A stretch of DNA of 64,000 bases from contig JACAVV010000010.1 of NCBI GenBank assembly GCA_024648695.1, positions 1 to 64,000 on the forward strand. Reading direction: 5' to 3'. The notes beneath the pieces are model-generated. The model saw only the letters and a program-made list of their open reading frames with translations. It ran no database searches and was not told where the DNA came from. This stretch comes from Nitrospina sp. (GTDB lineage: Bacteria; Nitrospinota; Nitrospinia; Nitrospinales; JACRGP01). Made by a program: the position numbers and the translations under genes. Shown here piece by piece: positions 54,732 through 63,477 of the stretch (the first letter of the stretch is position 1; the number at the start of each line of letters is the position of its first letter).

Positions 54732-55109
54732 TTTCTTTTCCTTTAATTTTGGTAGGCCCGACTACCGGATGCCTTTCTCACCCACACACCCATCGGAAAG
54801 GCAGAGGTTGTGGTGGCTGGAGGAATTAAAGGAAATGAAAAATGATTGCCGAGACGCGGTTCCCTGAATTGGGCGGTTCGAGTCCCCTATGCGGTTTAAA
54901 TAGGGCTCCATATTTAAAATTGTTTTTCGGGAATTGAAGTGTGTCTGGCATCAATAGAAACTTCCAAAAGGCACTTCTTCTTGTCGTTCATAATAAGTGA
55001 ACTATTCGTCTAAAAACCTCCGGCTGGTTCTATGCTTTCAGGGGGATTTAGTAGCGTTAAAAACACATCGAAAATGATTAATATGAAATTGGGGAAAAAG
55101 AAATTTCCG
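54732..55109. other. Non-coding region left of ardA leader
   Basis: About 380 bases without a supportable gene. A GGTTCGAGTCCCC stretch near 54881-54893 resembles a tRNA T-loop but does not fold into a tRNA. Confidence 0.35.
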
Positions 55110-55480
55110 GGCGCATCCGGTTTTGTCAAACCGGTCAGGCTCTATGTTCTAAGGCCTTTGGGCGAGTCCAAAGACCAAGAACACCGAACCCCTTGAAAGG
55201 TTTCGGCCCATGCGGGTTACGATCCTTTGCGTGAATTAGGTGCTATCGCGCCTTATTGGTTTCGCTTTAGGCGGTTCCCCCTCGCGCGGGTCAAGGCACC
55301 GCTTGCGCTCTGCAAAAGCCGTATCCCCACCTTTCCGCGTTTCGTTTTACTCCACTTGTGCAAGGCGGGTGATCCCCCTCGGCTTTCTTCGGCCTGGACC
55401 CTTGCTCACCCCCCGTTCGCCACGTGGCAGGGGTTATATGCACACCGCTTCGCGGGGCATAAACCCCATTAACCACAAGG
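55110..55480 (+). promoter_or_regulatory. Hairpin-rich leader upstream of ardA
   Basis: Structured GC-rich non-coding DNA. It contains CCGGTTT-TGTC-AAACCGG (55117-55134), CTTTGG-GCGAGT-CCAAAG (55156-55173, 6-nt loop), AGGTGC-N4-GCGCCT (about 55229) and further GC hairpins. It resembles the region before ardC in composition and position. Confidence 0.4.
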
Positions 55481-55502
55481 AAAACAGAAAGGAACGAGGA
55501 TC

Positions 55503-56009
55503 ATGACTATTTTTTATGCACAACCCTATGACATGAGCGCAAATGGTTTCTATTTTGAAAGTTTTAAGGAATATCAGGAGAAGGCTAAAAAGGCCGTAAA
55601 TAGTTATGGAGACCCCGTTGAGGAATTTGAACTTATGTTCATCGATGGGGAAGCGATCGACTGCCAGTTTTTTGAGGCTATCGGCATAAACCAAGCCAAT
55701 ATAAGTCCAGCCATTGAAGCCGCCGAAAATTATGACGAATGGCAGAAAATAAATATCATTATCGCTGTCGGTGAATGCGGATTCGATTTTGATTTAGAAA
55801 ATGGCGACCCGGACGATTTTGATATCGACCTTTATGAAATGGATAGCATGAAGGAATTGGCCGAGCATTTTATAGACGAAGGGCTTTTCGGAGAAATCCC
55901 GGATCAATTAGCCTTTTATATAGATTTTGCCGCTATCGCCCGTGATTTGAGCGTTGATTATAGCGAAGTCTCTATTGCCGGTAAAAACCTGATCTACCGA
56001 TGCGGCTAA
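55503..56009 (+). CDS. ardA: Antirestriction protein ArdA
   Basis: 168 aa, strongly acidic (many Asp/Glu, e.g. FDFDLENGDPDDFDIDLYEMD), as expected for a DNA mimic that occupies type I restriction enzymes. Family features: a YDEWQKINIIIAVGECGFD segment, LAEHFIDEGLFGEIP and the C-terminal YIDFAAIARDLSVDY. AAAGGAACGAGG precedes the ATG. The preceding folded leader and the perfect terminator make it a monocistronic leading-region gene. Confidence 0.9.
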   Translation: MTIFYAQPYDMSANGFYFESFKEYQEKAKKAVNSYGDPVEEFELMFIDGEAIDCQFFEAIGINQANISPAIEAAENYDEWQKINIIIAVGECGFDFDLENGDPDDFDIDLYEMDSMKELAEHFIDEGLFGEIPDQLAFYIDFAAIARDLSVDYSEVSIAGKNLIYRCG

Positions 56010-56016
56010 AATTTCG

Positions 56017-56053
56017 CCTGAGCCGGGGATTTTCTCCCCGGCTCAGGTTTTTC
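56017..56053 (+). terminator. Strong terminator after ardA
   Basis: A perfect 13-bp stem CCTGAGCCGGGGA/TCCCCGGCTCAGG with a TTTTC loop is followed by TTTTT, eight bases after the ardA stop codon. Confidence 0.95.
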
Positions 56054-56180
56054 ATTAACTCCCCTTATTTTCGAGGTGATCAAACAAATTATGACCTGAT
56101 ATCCCAGTCCCTTAACCATTTATCAATCAAAATTTGTTAAATAGTAAAAGGGTAGAAAAGCTATAAGGGGGGAGTGAGCA

Positions 56181-57719
56181 ATTTATAAAATATTCCTTCA
56201 CAAAGACATTCTTGAAGCCATCGAGGGATTGCCCTGGATTAGCCAGGCCTCTGTTTACAGGCAATTCTGGAACCTTCAAAATTACGGAATAACGGAAATA
56301 TCCCCAGGACGAGTGCGCTTGGGTTGGCAAAATAATTTTGCCATTTTTGCACCTAAAAGGCATTTTGATATTGGCCATGAAGATGGTGTTGTCTTCCATG
56401 GTTATTGGAGGGAAAAGTTTGACCAAGCATTTTACATCTACAAACTCCATTCAGTTGAAGAGGGTAAATTCTCTGAAACCGGCCAAACTTTTTTCTTTTG
56501 GACAGACTCAGATGGGATTGGGCCGGAAACCATCGAGGAATACAAGGAATTAGAGGAAAAAGACCTGGATCAAAAAAGGGATATGCCTTTTATAAGTACA
56601 GCCAATAGGGGGATGAATCACACCAGACACACCCATTCAACCCTTTCAGTGTACTTGGAAGATGTCTGCTTTTATCAATCTATACGCGACATTTTAGAGT
56701 TTTCCAGCCTTGCGAAACGTCACGGCTCAGAAACCCTATGGTCGGATATATTGGGCGAATGGCGCGCAGAGCGTATTGTTTTTGACGGATCGACCAAAAA
56801 TAAAATCACAGGCGACAACCTTAAGGCATTAATCAATTCCCTGGCCAGCCAACCACAAAATCTGGTAATCACTCATTTTATTGACGAACAAGATATTTTT
56901 TGCCGGGCGCAATCAGAGTTTATCAACCTTGTTGTCTTTTACCTGACGGAAGAATTCAAGCAACTAAATGTGACGATCATAGATGTTGTTGTCAGAGATA
57001 CCAAAGGCAGAATTCATCACAATAATGAATTTCGGGAGTATATGGATACTCACCAAATTGGCCCAAGCGGAGAACTTTCGCATAACGAACCCACCTCCTT
57101 TGTGATGGTTTCAGGAAAACCCTCTGAAGATAAAATAAGCATCATCAAAGGCCATATTGATTTTGAAAAACGACTGGATTTTAATTTATTTAACGGATGC
57201 TACGCGGCTAAAAGCGATGAGGAAGCCGATGTTCTTTACAAACGCAATTTTCGAAAAATCATGCATGATTTATTTTGTATAGGGGGTCTGGTTGCGGGTA
57301 AAGCTTTTACACGTATTAGAGACTTTCGTGGCTTTCCCGAAGAAAAGGTAAATCTATTGTTATGGGATTTTGAAAGTAATGCCGTGGTGGTGAAGCTCCA
57401 TACCCAAAAAAGAGACATTACTAAAATGGTAACCCAACTGTGCAGTCATCTTAAACTTACGGGATGTCCCTATGTCGAACTGATTATCACTGACGGGCCA
57501 GAAGACATTGCAGAAATTCATAACGATACGGACACTTATGTGGAATTTAATAATGCGAATGGAGGGGAGGAATTTTCCTGCAACCTGGAAGGAACTGTTC
57601 GAGAATTGTATTTGGAGCACAAATTAAATGGAGCCGCACCGGGTTTCTTTTATCCCGGATTACCTCAAGACAATCCTCGGGGTAAAGAGCAAAAAACTCC
57701 TTTTCTGAGAATTGTTTGA
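56181..57719 (+). CDS. Unrecognised ~512-aa protein on mobile element, ATT start?
   Basis: No family recognised. The open frame continues upstream of the first usual start codon (TTG at 56229) to an in-frame ATT at 56181, which is preceded by GGGGGGAGTGAGCA, a strong Shine-Dalgarno at normal spacing. The product from there is ~512 aa. The N-terminal ~90 residues look like a small DNA-binding or wedge domain (LEAIEGLPWISQASVYRQFW). The middle carries NLVITHFIDEQDIFCRAQSEF and IIDVVVRDTKGRIHHNNEF strands. The C-terminal half holds NLLLWDFESNAVVVKLHTQKRD and YVELIITDGPEDIAEIHND. No TM segment, no Cys-His cluster and no clear catalytic triad are seen. Its place between ArdA and a toxin-antitoxin pair hints at defence or counter-defence. 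Confidence 0.6.
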   Translation: MYKIFLHKDILEAIEGLPWISQASVYRQFWNLQNYGITEISPGRVRLGWQNNFAIFAPKRHFDIGHEDGVVFHGYWREKFDQAFYIYKLHSVEEGKFSETGQTFFFWTDSDGIGPETIEEYKELEEKDLDQKRDMPFISTANRGMNHTRHTHSTLSVYLEDVCFYQSIRDILEFSSLAKRHGSETLWSDILGEWRAERIVFDGSTKNKITGDNLKALINSLASQPQNLVITHFIDEQDIFCRAQSEFINLVVFYLTEEFKQLNVTIIDVVVRDTKGRIHHNNEFREYMDTHQIGPSGELSHNEPTSFVMVSGKPSEDKISIIKGHIDFEKRLDFNLFNGCYAAKSDEEADVLYKRNFRKIMHDLFCIGGLVAGKAFTRIRDFRGFPEEKVNLLLWDFESNAVVVKLHTQKRDITKMVTQLCSHLKLTGCPYVELIITDGPEDIAEIHNDTDTYVEFNNANGGEEFSCNLEGTVRELYLEHKLNGAAPGFFYPGLPQDNPRGKEQKTPFLRIV

Positions 57720-57806
57720 ATATTTTCTGGTTAGGCATGAAAGGGCTTTACCAGCAAAGGGGGAGAATCTTCCGATCTAAGGCCGGTTTGACGGTATTTT
57801 GCTTTA

Positions 57807-58112
57807 TTACGCCGGGGCAAATTCTCCAGAAGGTTCTGGAAAGCGCTTGACCTTGATGCGGGCTACCTTGCCTTTCATACCTGCCAAGTCATAGGCCATT
57901 TGCATTCTTAACCAGTGTTCCGGAGAAGAACCAAATGCCTTTGATACCCGTATGGCCATTTCCGCAGACAGGGCCGTTTTAGCATTGATAACACGCGAAA
58001 GGGTCTGACGGGTAACACCCAAACCCTTGGCCGCTTCGGTAACATTTAACCCGGAAGCTTCGATGGCATTCTTAATAATCCTGCCGGGGTGAACGGGGTT
58101 TTTCATGGCCAT
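57807..58112 (-). CDS. higA: HigA-type antitoxin
   Basis: A 101-aa XRE-family HTH protein (HPGRIIKNAIEASGLNVTEAAKGLGVTRQTLSRVINAKTALS, written here in parts: HPGRIIKNAI, VTEAAKGLGV, TRQTLSRVIN). The HPG start and AFGSSPEHWLRMQMAYDL helix are typical of HigA/VapI. It neutralises HigB and represses the operon. It starts 10 bp after higB. Confidence 0.9.
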   Translation of the reverse strand: MAMKNPVHPGRIIKNAIEASGLNVTEAAKGLGVTRQTLSRVINAKTALSAEMAIRVSKAFGSSPEHWLRMQMAYDLAGMKGKVARIKVKRFPEPSGEFAPA

Positions 58113-58122
58113 TGTTTTTCTC

Positions 58123-58401
58123 CTAATGGTAGTCTACTAAATCAATGTCAAAAGCTTTGCCGTCTTCAAACCTAAATATAATCCTATGGTTTCTCGACAC
58201 ATAAACACTGTAAAATCCCTTCAAATTTCCCCTAAGAGCGTGAAAACCAAAGCCTATAATGTCCAGCTCTTCCAATGTTTCAGCCGTATCGAGCACAGAT
58301 AAATAAAGTTCAGCCTTATCCGCTATATCAGACCGCAACCTGCTACGGTCACCATGTTCATAAAGCCTTTTCAACCCCCGGTGCCGGAAATTTTCTATCA
58401 T
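58123..58401 (-). CDS. higB: HigB-type RelE-family toxin
   Basis: A 92-aa ribosome-dependent mRNA interferase. MIENFRHRGLKRLYEHGD is the usual start. LEELDIIGFGFHALRGN and YSVYVSRNHRIIFRFEDG are the core strands, ending in VDYH with the conserved terminal His. The toxin-before-antitoxin order is normal for higBA. Confidence 0.9.
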   Translation of the reverse strand: MIENFRHRGLKRLYEHGDRSRLRSDIADKAELYLSVLDTAETLEELDIIGFGFHALRGNLKGFYSVYVSRNHRIIFRFEDGKAFDIDLVDYH

Positions 58402-58719
58402 ATCTCACCGTAACACGTAACATTGCATGTGTCAAACTCTTGAGCCAGGATAGTAGTAAATAACAGGGGTCACCTTTTGCCGTATTTGCGCCTAAAAGAA
58501 CCCGATAATGGATGTCATCAATATTGCAACGCAACACGTCCCCTGGTTTGGCATTTCTTCGCAGGAGTATTTTTTTGAAAACACTATGGGATTAAAGTAA
58601 GCCCTAATGCTTTTTATCTGGACCAACCCCTAATGGCGGAAAATTTGACACATTTAGGCATTTGCCTTAAAACTTCCGGGAGGTCGTACATACTGTGCGT
58701 CCCCCACACACTTTACCTT
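58402..58719. other. Gap between higB and RHH gene
   Basis: About 320 bases without a supportable gene. It should contain the higBA promoter on its left side. Confidence 0.35.
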
Positions 58720-58748
58720 GGTCTGCCCCTTGAGGGCAGACCATTTTT
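58720..58748 (+). terminator. Hairpin terminator before RHH gene
   Basis: A perfect 9-bp stem GGTCTGCCC/GGGCAGACC with a CTTGA loop is followed by ATTTTT. It lies in a gene-free gap and shields the RHH gene from upstream transcription. An in-frame TTG start inside it (58718) is therefore rejected. Confidence 0.85.
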
Positions 58749-58786
58749 CGTTTGAATATCCGCTGAAAACTTGTAAATACGGAGGG

Positions 58787-59068
58787 ATGAAACCAAATAG
58801 ACCGAAAAGAGATTATTTTATTTCCAAGAGCATTAAAGTATTGGGAAACTACACTTCTCTCAAATTAGAGCCGGAAGTTTGGCGAGGGTTAAATGAGATT
58901 TCTGAATTCGAAAATTATACCAAAAGAGAATTGGTGGATTTTATCGCAACAAAAAAACCCGCCAATCAATCTGTAAGTTCTGCCGTTAGAATATTTTTGT
59001 TAAACTATTACCGAGATGCGTTAAAAAGCCAAAATAAAAAACTTCGCAATTTCCTTAGTAAAAAGTAA
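58787..59068 (+). CDS. Ribbon-helix-helix domain protein
   Basis: A 93-aa protein of the RHH_4 type: SIKVLGNYTSLKLEPEVWRG, a helix LNEISEFENYTKRELVDFI and SVSSAVRIFLLNYYRDAL. Such proteins are small repressors, often on islands. GGAGG is only one base from the ATG, an unusually short spacing, so the exact start is open to doubt. It is a single gene, convergent with the recombinase gene. Confidence 0.75.
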   Translation: MKPNRPKRDYFISKSIKVLGNYTSLKLEPEVWRGLNEISEFENYTKRELVDFIATKKPANQSVSSAVRIFLLNYYRDALKSQNKKLRNFLSKK

Positions 59069-59121
59069 AAGATGGAAAGTTCATTTAGTAGCATGACTGT
59101 TAAAATGCAAAAAAATTCCCT

Positions 59122-59682
59122 TCAATTGGCAAACTCAAATCTTCCCATAGCCCGGCTAAGTGTATTGCGGGAACAATCTAAACGTTCAGCCATGCCCATG
59201 ACGGTCGATCTGCCTGATTGAATTTCAAAATAGGCGTATGAAACTGCACCCGGTGATAACTTAAAGGGCCGTCCAATTTGTTTACCCTGTTTTCTGGCGG
59301 ATTCCATCCCCTGCTTGGTGCGCTCAATTAAATTTTCCCGCTCAAATTCTCCGAAGGCGGCCATGACGGTATAGCAAAGCTTCCCCGAAGGCGTTGCCGT
59401 ATCCAGGCAAAGCGTCACGATTTTAAACTCAATTCCCCGTGCGCGAAGCTTTTTCACTTCGTTCAATGCATCCAGTGTGGAGCGAAAGGCGCGATCCAAA
59501 TCCCACACGACAAGAGTATCGCCTTTCTTAAGTTTTCGCATGAGTTTTTGATAGACAGGCCGTTTCTTGGCCGTGGCGGAAACGGTTTCCAAATACACTT
59601 CGTCACAACGGGATTGAAGGCCGTCTAACTGCCTTTGGTGGGATTGTTCGTCTGTCGATACCCGTAAATAGCCGCGTCTCAT
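59122..59682 (-). CDS. Serine recombinase (resolvase/invertase family)
   Basis: 186 aa. The catalytic Ser is S9 in YLRVSTDEQS. The Arg/Asp cluster is VWDLDRAFRS, and the dimer helix MAAFGEFERENLIERTKQGMESARKQG is typical (FGEFER, LIERT, GMESAR). A C-terminal HTH (VMGMAERLDCSRNTLSRAMG) follows. The ATG at 59682 has AAAGGAG six bases upstream. It probably resolves multimers or inverts a segment of the element. Confidence 0.92.
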   Translation of the reverse strand: MRRGYLRVSTDEQSHQRQLDGLQSRCDEVYLETVSATAKKRPVYQKLMRKLKKGDTLVVWDLDRAFRSTLDALNEVKKLRARGIEFKIVTLCLDTATPSGKLCYTVMAAFGEFERENLIERTKQGMESARKQGKQIGRPFKLSPGAVSYAYFEIQSGRSTVMGMAERLDCSRNTLSRAMGRFEFAN

Positions 59683-59864
59683 GAGATTCTCCTTTCTGCC
59701 AAAAACGAAAAAAATGCACCGAAAGGGAACCTTTTTCAAGCAGGCTCTTTTGAGGGAAATTGACGGTTGGAGAGAATTTCTAACCGCTTCAAATCATTCA
59801 CTTTTTATTATTACAGCAAATTTTTATGCAAAGTGCAACGGAAGGGTTCCTTTATGGAGCACGG

Positions 59865-60515
59865 ATGACCATGCTTGAAAATATTATAGCAAAAGATTGG
59901 GGTTTTAGGAAAAAAGCCCTTTTAGGCAAAATGCAAAATTTGCAAATCTTGTCCAAAAGGCGTACAAGAAGGACAGGGAATTTCGTCCGGGTGGGCGAAA
60001 AAGCAAGAAAGAATCTTGACATGGCACAGCAGGGTTTATCGCTGACGAAAAGAGCCGGGATCGTTTTTGGTATTCCGTTTTTCCTCGCGTTCGCTTTAAA
60101 AACGGATGTGTTCGCCACGCCCCCTAAGCCACCGGAAGGATCGGGTACGAATATTACCCCCGCCGCCTTGAAGGTACCCGCTGAAAAGCCGCCCTGCGCC
60201 GATATGACCACCTGTTCCCGAAAAGAAGCCTACCGGGCTTCTACAGGTAAAATAGTTCTTCATTACGGTGAAGGGATTGAAAGAATTGATTCGGCAGAAG
60301 AGGGATTGAATATGGCAGGTTACCCTACTGTTGCCCTGCCAGGCGGGAAACCAGGACAGGTTGAGATATTTGTAAATAAGAAAATCCCAAAAATGTTTTT
60401 TAGTCAGGGTGATCTTGACGGGGGTACAGTTGGTGGTTTGGCTATGGATCTTCTTTATAAGTATGCCCCCACAGCAAAAAGACCACCCGAAGATTTGATG
60501 TCTTTAAACAGGTGA
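59865..60515 (+). CDS. Hypothetical exported protein
   Basis: 216 aa from the ATG at 59865 (GGAG five bases upstream). An internal ATG at 60021 would give a standard signal peptide (AGIVFGIPFFLAFALK, cut near VFA). The mature part is Pro-rich at first (TPPKPPEGSG), has a CADMTTCS pair of Cys, and ends in a compact domain (KIVLHYGEGIERI, PTVALPGGKPGQVEIFVN, VGGLAMDLLYKYAP). I do not recognise the family. It is divergent from the recombinase gene, and its 3' end overlaps the coiled-coil gene by 12 bp. Confidence 0.6.
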   Translation: MTMLENIIAKDWGFRKKALLGKMQNLQILSKRRTRRTGNFVRVGEKARKNLDMAQQGLSLTKRAGIVFGIPFFLAFALKTDVFATPPKPPEGSGTNITPAALKVPAEKPPCADMTTCSRKEAYRASTGKIVLHYGEGIERIDSAEEGLNMAGYPTVALPGGKPGQVEIFVNKKIPKMFFSQGDLDGGTVGGLAMDLLYKYAPTAKRPPEDLMSLNR

Positions 60516-61469
60516 AAAAGGATTGGTTGGCGTGCTTTCTTGCAGTTTAGCAGTCTGAAGAGGCTCTTCGCGATCTTTTAATGGTTCGAAGTAGTTTTCA
60601 GCAAATAGATGTTTCGTATCCCCTTGATCTTCCAGGGTCATGGAAGCCTCTTCAGATAGCCCTTGAACTAATTCTTGTTCGCGCACTAACCGATCATGGT
60701 TGTCTTCGATGCGTTTTGATTTTTCGAATTCCACCATGAAATAATAAACCTCTTGATCGACTTCCGAAATGTTGTCTTCAGCCTTAAGATCTTTTTGAAG
60801 CTCGGCCCGGTCGCGGACCCCTTCCTGCCCTTGTTTTTCAACGATATCATTTCGGGTTTTTGCATTTTGAATAAATAAATCGGGATCGCCACCTTGCTTC
60901 ACATATTCTTCTGTAACATCAGCTCTTTCAAGTTCCAATTTTGTGATTTCACGTTCAACGTCAGTTTGATTGTTTTGGGCAAATTGCAGAACAAGGCGCA
61001 TAGTTTCCAAATCATAAATGTCCACCTTTTTGCTGTATTTTTTCTCATATTCTTTGATGGCCTTTTTGACATCCTCAGTCATTTGCGGCGTTTTGCCGTT
61101 TTCTAAATCGTCAACGTAAGATTCAAGGTCTTGGACTTGTCTATCCAGTTCATTCCAGCGATTTTTTAATTGGTCGATTTGTTTGTCAATTTGCTCCAAT
61201 CGGCGTTCCAAAGCTTCCAAGGACTGCGCTCCAAGGCTCCTAATGATCTTTCGAAACTTCTCTTCCTCTTCTTTTTGCTTCTTGGCGGATAATTTGCCGC
61301 CGACAAAGCTAACAAAGCGAGCCATTAAACCGGCACCCACGATGCCGTTTTCATCCACTTCCCCATGCGAAAAATCAAGAACTTTTTTGATAAGCGCATC
61401 GGTCAAGCGGCTCGTGGCCTTGATAGCCTCGTCCATACTTTCCCATACGCTCAAGCCCCGTTTGAACAT
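60504..61469 (-). CDS. Coiled-coil hypothetical protein
   Basis: A 321-aa hydrophilic, highly charged protein. After an N-terminal helical section (SVWESMDEAIKATSRLTDAL, GAGLMARFVSFVGGKLS) almost all of it is predicted helix with heptads (LERRLEQIDKQIDQLKNRWN, KLELERADVTEEY). The ATG at 61469 is preceded by GGAGGGG. There is no signal peptide. It may be a scaffold or conjugation-associated protein; no family is recognised. Confidence 0.7.
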   Translation of the reverse strand: MFKRGLSVWESMDEAIKATSRLTDALIKKVLDFSHGEVDENGIVGAGLMARFVSFVGGKLSAKKQKEEEEKFRKIIRSLGAQSLEALERRLEQIDKQIDQLKNRWNELDRQVQDLESYVDDLENGKTPQMTEDVKKAIKEYEKKYSKKVDIYDLETMRLVLQFAQNNQTDVEREITKLELERADVTEEYVKQGGDPDLFIQNAKTRNDIVEKQGQEGVRDRAELQKDLKAEDNISEVDQEVYYFMVEFEKSKRIEDNHDRLVREQELVQGLSEEASMTLEDQGDTKHLFAENYFEPLKDREEPLQTAKLQESTPTNPFSPV

Positions 61470-61557
61470 AATAACCCCTCCACTGCTCACAACAACATTT
61501 TAGCGCGTCAGCATTAAGGGGTTGATAACATTAAGAAACATTTGAACTAATATTGAG

Positions 61558-61848
61558 CTAAATTTTATCTATCCGGCAAAGAAGCCCATAATTCAAGAAC
61601 ATAAGCATATCCCTTATTTCCTGAGTCAACGGGATATAAGGACCTTCAGGAAGAAACGCCCGTAATAACAAAACATAATAAAGCTCACTTTTGGGAACTG
61701 TTTTTATTGTCCCTCTCAACCAGCCTTTCACAGATGAGCCGCTTGGTTTTTTATTGTTTTTCAAAAGCTCTACTGGTCCCACACCCGTGCGTTTCTTGTG
61801 GGCTATCAACTCTTTGCGGATTTCATCGGTGATTGGAACACGGGCCAT
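61558..61848 (-). CDS. Small putative HTH protein
   Basis: 96 aa. ITDEIRKELIAHKKRTGVGPVELLKN resembles the first helices of a Cro/XRE-like fold, with a SSVKGWLRGTIKTVPKSELYYVL second half that could hold the recognition helix. There is no close family in memory. It lies in the same orientation as its neighbours, 88 bp from the coiled-coil gene. Confidence 0.5.
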   Translation of the reverse strand: MARVPITDEIRKELIAHKKRTGVGPVELLKNNKKPSGSSVKGWLRGTIKTVPKSELYYVLLLRAFLPEGPYIPLTQEIRDMLMFLNYGLLCRIDKI

Positions 61849-61905
61849 TCACTTAAAAAAGCTTTAATTCACAAATCAGTCAATGGAATATCTGTATTTT
61901 TGGCC

Positions 61906-62106
61906 TTACAAGTGAGTTACCCGACCAAGAACGTACTCAACATTTGGTGGAGTTCCATCTTCACAAATTTTTTCGATCCAAGTGAGAACTTTAAAGCGGG
62001 TCACCGTGTTATCAATTCCTTCCCAGGCATTGAGTAGGCGGCAGATTTGCTCGTCAGTCATAAGATTTTGAAAGTTTTCCAAAGCAGATTCAAGGTTTTT
62101 AGTCAT
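61906..62106 (-). CDS. Small hypothetical protein
   Basis: 66 aa starting at 62106 with GGAGGAAACC before the ATG, a very good ribosome-binding site. It is helical and acidic (LESALENFQNLMTDEQICRLL, TRFKVLTWIEKI). An open frame extends further upstream but has no comparable start. Function unknown. Confidence 0.6.
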   Translation of the reverse strand: MTKNLESALENFQNLMTDEQICRLLNAWEGIDNTVTRFKVLTWIEKICEDGTPPNVEYVLGRVTHL

Positions 62107-62317
62107 GGTTTCCTCCGACCCGGGTTCCATCCGGATCGGATGAGCCGGACGGTTACAACCTACGGATTGCCGAAGGCGCAGAGGTTTTAGGCACATAGCC
62201 CTGGACATAGCACTGCCATCCGGCCCTGAAGACCGTGGACTTTCAATTCAGGGTTTTAGCAAGGAAACCATAGACACTATTTTCAAGAATGAAAAGAGCC
62301 GAACCTGGATTTTTTGC

Positions 62318-63226
62318 TTAAGCCGCTTCTCCATGGAATCTTTTACGATATTCTTTTATAAGCGGCTGGGCCGATTTTGGAATAAACTCGGTGAAAAGTT
62401 CATCCTGTTTTTCATTCAAATAGAAATCATAGGGATCAATGCCGTTTATGGAACCTAGATTAGGTTCATGTACAAAATACCCCAGAAGCCTTAGCAAGTT
62501 TTCCGGCATATCTCTTAATTCTTCCTTGCTATACGCCAAATAACTGTTCTCGGCCTGCCTAAGCCAGCCCAGGCAATAACTGATTACGGCCCCACAGCGT
62601 CTTTCATTAGTTTTATTGGCCCCGCCGCAATGAAAAAGAGAACCCAGGTAAATCAATACGGAGCCTTTATTCATAACGCCCTGTGTCACCATATGAGGCG
62701 GTAAGTCTTCGCATTCCAGGTTGAGAGATTGACTCCGAGGCCACTTGTGGCTCCCCGGTACAACCACCGTAGCCCCGTTTTCTTTTGTGAAGTCATTTAT
62801 TGCCCACATGCAATTTATCATGGCTTCATAACCGGGATGCAAGAAGGGAAACATCGGGTCGTCCTGATGCATGATTTGTTTCTTTTCCTGCGGTCCGATA
62901 GATATGGCCTGTGTGAGATTAATCTGGTACTGGGAGCAGGCTTTCAATAGAAAATGATCCATCACTTCTAGGATATTTGGAATAATCGCCATTTTTTGAA
63001 AAACTTTGGATTTTGTGAACAGAGTTCCTAATCGCTTCGTTTCGTACCCGTAAAAATCCCCTTGGCAATCGGGTATGGCGTCTAAATGCGGCCCGATATC
63101 ATCTTGAAGCCGTTTGAGTTCCACGTCAGATAAAGCATTTTCCAATACCACACATCCGTCCTGTTCCAAAATCTCAATTATGGTTGCAGAGTTTTCATTT
63201 GAGGGTACTTTTCTTACCTCAGCCAT
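62318..63226 (-). CDS. Phytanoyl-CoA dioxygenase (PhyH) family protein
   Basis: About 302 aa. It is a non-heme Fe(II)/2-oxoglutarate oxygenase. The metal ligands appear as H-x-D (IMHQDDPMFPFL) and a distal His in SLFHCGGANKTNERRCG, the Arg there binding 2-oxoglutarate. GATVVVPGSHKWPRS is the usual PhyH core strand. The ATG at 63226, with GGAGGAG upstream, is preferred. It starts inside the 3' end of a small gene that itself overlaps a luxI-type gene, so it belongs to the quorum-sensing operon and may modify the acyl signal or its precursor, or produce a further signal. Confidence 0.88.
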   Translation of the reverse strand: MAEVRKVPSNENSATIIEILEQDGCVVLENALSDVELKRLQDDIGPHLDAIPDCQGDFYGYETKRLGTLFTKSKVFQKMAIIPNILEVMDHFLLKACSQYQINLTQAISIGPQEKKQIMHQDDPMFPFLHPGYEAMINCMWAINDFTKENGATVVVPGSHKWPRSQSLNLECEDLPPHMVTQGVMNKGSVLIYLGSLFHCGGANKTNERRCGAVISYCLGWLRQAENSYLAYSKEELRDMPENLLRLLGYFVHEPNLGSINGIDPYDFYLNEKQDELFTEFIPKSAQPLIKEYRKRFHGEAA

Positions 63227-63477
63227 TTGGTGCTCTCCTCCGTTTTTCCATTGTCCAACGCGTTTAAACTTTCCAGAGCCTTTTCCAGAAAATAGGTCGT
63301 GTATTCCCAATGATGATCGGCGCTAAATATAATCAAGGCTTTCAAGTGTCCGTTCATAGCGATGGCTTTTTGCTCCGAACGGTTCAGGTCGGTTAGCATA
63401 TCTTGAAAACACCCTTCAACCCCCCGGTCCGGGAAAGGGATAACATCGCAGTTGTGGAGGTCATTATCCTCAGGCAT
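63214..63477 (-). CDS. Small protein between luxI and phyH
   Basis: 87 aa (PEDNDLHNCDVIPFPDRGVEG, then a helical half LTDLNRSEQKAIAMNGHLKAL and WEYTTYFLEKALESLNALDN). It overlaps the synthase stop by 8 bp and the PhyH start by 13 bp, so all three are translationally coupled. The family is not recognised. Its C-terminal helices could form a partner for either enzyme. Confidence 0.7.
   Translation of the reverse strand: MPEDNDLHNCDVIPFPDRGVEGCFQDMLTDLNRSEQKAIAMNGHLKALIIFSADHHWEYTTYFLEKALESLNALDNGKTEESTKWLR

Noticed and set aside
54840-54910. tRNA suggested by GGTTCGAGTCCCC
   Set aside because: No acceptor or anticodon stem can be formed around it.
56181-57719. Argonaute, TIR, HEPN or Sir2 effector
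   Set aside because: No matching catalytic motif (DEDX, TIR Glu, R-x4-6-H, Sir2 His/Asn) could be found in the protein.
58718-58786. TTG-started extension of the RHH protein
   Set aside because: It runs through a perfect terminator hairpin.
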